The notes below the pieces were generated by a model. It saw only the letters and a program-made list of their open reading frames with translations, was not told the DNA's origin and searched no databases. From Alopecurus myosuroides (Eukaryota > Streptophyta > Magnoliopsida > Poales > Poaceae): a stretch of DNA of 64,000 nucleotides. Shown one piece after another: positions 60,001-64,000 of the stretch. A program made the position numbers and the translations under genes. Within the stretch, counting starts at the first letter, position 1. Each line of letters starts with the position of its first letter. The DNA lies in contig CM054059.1 in NCBI GenBank assembly GCA_028641055.1, positions 46,698,477 through 46,762,476 of the forward strand, read 5' to 3'.

Positions 60001-63000
60001 TGTCGCACCCGGACTTCTAGAGGATACTCACCGTACGAACTGAACAGTATTTTGGTTGGATTACGGGGCTTAACGGCTCCCGCGTCCCCTTACGGGTAGG
60101 CCAGCACTTAGGTGCGACAACCAACCGTTACTGTTCATCGTTGATGTAAACTATCCTGTAGAAATCAGGATACTACCATTGACGTACTTCATACCATACA
60201 CACATGGTACGTCAACGGTTTTGAACAAAAGGATAACACAACATGCCACTAAGACTCAAAAGATTGAAATAAGGTTGCAAATGGCCTTCACTAAGGCAGA
60301 AATAGCAAATACAATCATCCAGAGGACACATGTCCCAACATAGCATTCATTACATCAGCGGAAGCAATCAAAGGTGTCTGGGTACAGACAAATCCAACAG
60401 GCTTAAGAAGCCGGGAAAAATAAAGAAGACGAAGCCCATCCACGTAGGTCCTGGATCCAGCCCTGGTCCAGCTATCTACTCGTCTGCAGTCTCGTCAAAC
60501 TCCACGAAGTAGCCATCCTGGTGGTCATCGTAGCTGTAGTCGTAGTCTGCGTAAACCACAGCCCCAAAGGGGTCAGTACAACCACGTACTGGCAAGCAAG
60601 ACTCACAGTTCACCAAAGAGTAGCCCGTCAACACCAAGCACAGATGCCTTGGGTTCAACGTAAGAGAAGGGTATAAAAGATGCTGCAACTGGCTGCACTA
60701 ACAAACTACAGAAGATACTACAACTTCCGGGCTAACAGATAGAGGTAAGATAGCGTATCGTAACCAACTGTAACTAACCACCAATCAAACCCATCCTGGA
60801 CGTCGCCCCTTATCCAAAGAAGCAATCCGAGGATAACTCACACAGTTGGATTAATGATGGATCAAGTTGTTGTGTCAATAAGCCTATTACTAGTCAAGTT
60901 ATCATTAGTTAGGTGTAAGTTGTTCTGAGTACTTGTTAGCCAGTACTTTCACCAAGTCAACCATAACCGCGGAAAACACGGCTTCTCGAGAAGATTTATC
61001 CCTGCAGGGGTGCACCAATTCGGCCGTACACGTAAGAATAACCCGCCAGATGGGAAGGCCTTTCCCACCAGGCGGGGCACTCAACACAACTCAACTCTTC
61101 TTCGCATCAAGCCCAAAACACCACGTGCTGTGCGTGCGCGGCTAATCGAGCCCCCCGAAGAAAAGGAGGACCCTCATAGCACTGGAAGACCACGCCGCCC
61201 TAAATGCCGACTACAAAGTTCCACCCTGGCCTCGGGTTCGTACCTGCATATGCGTGCATCAAATGGAAAGCCCGAACTAAGTGTGGTGATTTGGACGAGA
61301 TGCGAATCGAATCAAATTGAGGGGGGCGCCCATACACGCTTCCCACATGCGGTTAGTGCGCTCATCATGGATCAGTAGACAAGACCCTTTTCCTATTAGG
61401 GTCGACACTAGCAGGCCTCAAAACCACGCCGGGCCTCCTGCCGGTGCCTTATCAGCAAATTATTATTACCTCAAATTAACAAGTGTTGTTTAACATCGAG
61501 CCCAGAATGTAACAGAACATAATAACAGAAAGTAACTGATAACAGACTCGAGCAAAACAACCCTAAGCATGCTAGTAAGACACGGGCCCAAGCAACGGGG
61601 TTTTAGGACTGGAGGTGATGGCAATATCAGGGTTTAGGGTATCATGTGATAGGTTCGTAACAGAAACAACTACCACTATGGCTAGCAGAAAAGAACAACG
61701 GAAAGTATCGGTAACCAATGTTGAAAGGAACACAATGGTTCATGTGAGTGATAACTTGCCTGCAGACCCGGTAGCCGGGTACTGAGCTAGATCCTCAGAA
61801 GGGGTGTCGTAAAGGTCGTCGGTATCAACGTCGTCGTCTATCCGAGAAGAAGCAAACAAAAAATGCAGAATATAAACAATCATTGTCATGGCATAGTGCA
61901 CAATCAAATATGATGCATGACATGTTAATAGATGCATCAAAATAAACCAATTGATATGATAACACAAGTTAAATGGACACATATGCAATTTTGAGTTGCA
62001 TATGAAAAGCCCATGGATTTGGGTTAGATTATTTGTTTTCCAACTAATCAACAGGTGCTAGTGGTTTAGTATGATGCATGCAAAAGGAAAACAGCAAAAT
62101 AACAACATTAGAATCAAATTAAAATAGGGTGTAGCAATTTAGAATTTTATTATCAATTTAGGGAATTTTTGGGTGCCTTAAAGGTGACACACAAGTATTT
62201 GTTGTTTTCAACCATTTAAATTATTCAAAACAAATAACAAAGTTCATATTTGAAAAGAACATCAAATTTTAGTTGGATTACATGTTTCAAATTTTGAAAT
62301 TGGAATTTGGATTATTTAATTATGAATTAAACAATATTAAACAAGTTTTAAATGAATTTAAAACAAGTTTGAGTTTAATTGAATTTTTATTTGTTCCAAA
62401 CATAATTTCAAACTCATATTTGAAAAGTTCACACTTTGGTGGTTTGAAAACATATTTTGCATGTTCAAAAATATTTTATATTGACCAAGTTATGATTTTA
62501 TCAAATTTTAATTGAATTAAACAAGTATTAAATTATTTAGGCAATTTAAATTATTCAAACCAGAAAACAAAATTTATATTTGAATAGGTTATTTAAAATG
62601 GTATTGAAAACATATTTTATTTGCATTATTTGGATTTATTATGAATTACTTATGAATTTGACAAAATACAATTGAATGATTTGAATTTAAATTTGAATTG
62701 CAATTTGAAAGTTCAAAACAGTACACAAATAGGTTATTTGGAAAGATTAGGAAATTTGGAACAGAAAACATATAAACTTTTTATTTATTGGATTTACAGA
62801 ACAAAAGATATTAAAGTTTGAAATTTTTGATTCAAATCTGTTATTTAAATGGATTTTGGAAATAACAGGAATTCGCAAAAACTTTTCTCACCGCACAGCT
62901 AGCCCGCCCCAGCCACTGCAGTGTGGGCCTGGGGGGCCAGCGTGGCGCTGCGCGCCCGCGTGGCCGTGGCAGTCACCGACTGGTGGGCCTGCGCGCGGAA

Positions 63001-64000
63001 GAGAAAATACCCAAAAAAAGTTGGGCGCTTGCGGGGCTCGAACCCGCGCCCTCGCCTACGCGCACAAAGTGCAGTGCCACTGCGCTGTTCTCGTTCAGTT
63101 GACAGGGAAGCGAACGCGGACAGGTTAACACGTACTTCGCGACGTTAACTGAAACTGACGAACGATTTCTTCCACGACTGTCAGTCAGCAACGGAGTTCG
63201 CCGGCGTTGAGGTGATCGTGGACGTGCGCGAGTGGGTGCTGGATGCGGGTGTGTGCACGGACGTGTGGTGGCGCACAGAGGGACGAGAGGGGATGGATAG
63301 CACGGGGAGCTCACCGGGATTGCGTCGAGTTGCAGAGAGTTGTCGATGGCGGCGTCCGCGGCGTGGTCGAGGACGGCGGGGGAGATCCACGCGGTCACCG
63401 GGGGTGTTCAGGTGTCCAAGGGGTAGCTGGTAGGGTGGCGAGTCCGTTCCAGGTGGTAGGTGGCTAAGTGCAGGCGGGAGGTGGCGTCGCCATTGAGAGG
63501 TTCAGAGCTCCGTCTCCGGCGAGTGGTGACAGAGGAGGGGATCTCGTCGGGGAAGAAGCGAACGACGGCGGCGGAGAGGGGAAAGCGACCTAGGGGCTAG
63601 GGTTAGGTACGGGGTACCCTAGGGCGTGCTTTTATAGGCGCGGAGGCAGGGTTTGGCCGCCGGCGTCGCCGCGCGGTCGCGGTGGCGCCACAGATGCGAT
63701 GCCGTACGAGGGGAAGATGATCACACGAATTTTGAAGCGTTACGCGCTGGCTTAGGCGGGCTGGGCCGCGCGCGCGGTAGATAGGTTGGGCTAGGTAGCG
63801 TTAGGTGCTGCGCGCGCGGCGTTTTGCTTTTTTTTTTTTTTGCTCTCTGTTTTTTTTTTTGCTGAAACCAAAAATGGAAGAAAAACATAGTTGTTAAGTT
63901 AGGGAAAAATTTGGAAAAAAATTCAGATAAATTCCTTAGGCCAAATGCAACCATTTGGCAACTTTCATTTTCAAAAATTTAAACATTTGATTGCTTTTTG
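60001..64000 (-). repeat. Element G 5' LTR (first 4.0 of ~4.47 kb in window)
   Basis: Parallel to 49709-53709 with scattered differences. One lies near 60535-60560, where the acidic tail peptide reads YDYSYDDHQDGYF instead of the left copy's version. TATA box on the minus strand at 63636-63629. Truncated by the window edge in its AT-rich upstream part. Confidence 0.93.

Larger units (their letters stand above)
49709..64000 (-). mobile_element. Element G: Del/Tekay-type chromovirus with 4.5-kb LTRs, right end outside window
   Basis: Minus-strand element: 3' LTR 49709-54174, PPT, gag-pol (58600 to 54212), an extra ORF (59625-58810), a leader, initiator-Met PBS (59998-59987) and 5' LTR from 60001, of which 4,000 of about 4,466 bp are in the window. 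The two LTRs are about 99% identical by eye. RT ([17 protein letters not shown]), integrase and the C-terminal chromodomain place it in the Del/Tekay chromoviruses. Two TGG-to-TAG changes interrupt gag-pol. Confidence 0.92.

Noticed and set aside
1..64000. CRISPR array, bacterial operons, rRNA genes or host protein genes
   Set aside because: No regularly spaced repeats or rRNA sequence seen, and every long frame belongs to a retrotransposon polyprotein, an element-borne extra gene, or a compositional shadow.

Overview
The window is repeat DNA from a large plant genome, most likely a grass of the Triticeae type (wheat, barley, rye, Aegilops). This rests on the style of the Ty3/gypsy families, their nesting and their very long LTRs; no host marker gene is present. 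I find no host gene. Nearly all 64 kb is explained by seven LTR retrotransposons inserted into one another. I call them B to H.

Nesting, oldest to youngest by position: H (34481-34533 plus 47782-49708, minus strand) is a fragment of a probable Athila-like element. B (20100-34480, minus, left end outside the window) ends inside H's LTR. D (34534-47781, minus, TSD GTGCC) is inserted 53 bp further on in the same LTR. G (49709 to beyond the window, minus) interrupts H's internal region. E (from before the window to 20099, minus) is inserted in B's antisense gene. C (22685-30757, minus, TSD GTGAT) is inserted in B's gag-pol. F (5737-16404, plus, TSD CCGGG) is inserted in E's gag-pol. Frame arithmetic across the removed insertions agrees with this.

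B, C, D and E are one type: Tat-lineage elements with LTRs of 465-485 bp, PBS TGGCGCCCACCGTGGGG, and a single gag-PR-RT-RNaseH-(second, archaeal-type) RNaseH-INT polyprotein on the minus strand. Each also has a separate gene on the opposite strand between pol and the 3' LTR. In C this gene is intact: TATA box, ATG-free 5' UTR, seven coding exons with clean GT-AG introns, 922 codons. The two transcription units converge on a conserved ~1.1 kb intergenic region. The polyprotein seems to start at the first ATG of the LTR transcript, inside U5, and reads through the primer binding site in all four copies. C has identical LTRs but has lost most of gag and all of RT-RNaseH-INT. D is the reverse: a nearly complete polyprotein with two TAG codons, and an antisense gene broken by two small indels.

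F and G are chromoviruses of the Del/Tekay type with LTRs of 4.5-4.9 kb and an initiator-Met PBS. G carries gag-pol with stops in gag and in the chromodomain, plus an extra upstream ORF whose N-terminal part looks like a dsRNA-binding-domain fold. F keeps only about 900 bp of internal sequence, a mosaic of leader, gag, protease/RT, integrase-tail and chromodomain scraps. Both LTR types contain tRNA-like T-arm hairpins and gene-like blocks in the sense orientation.
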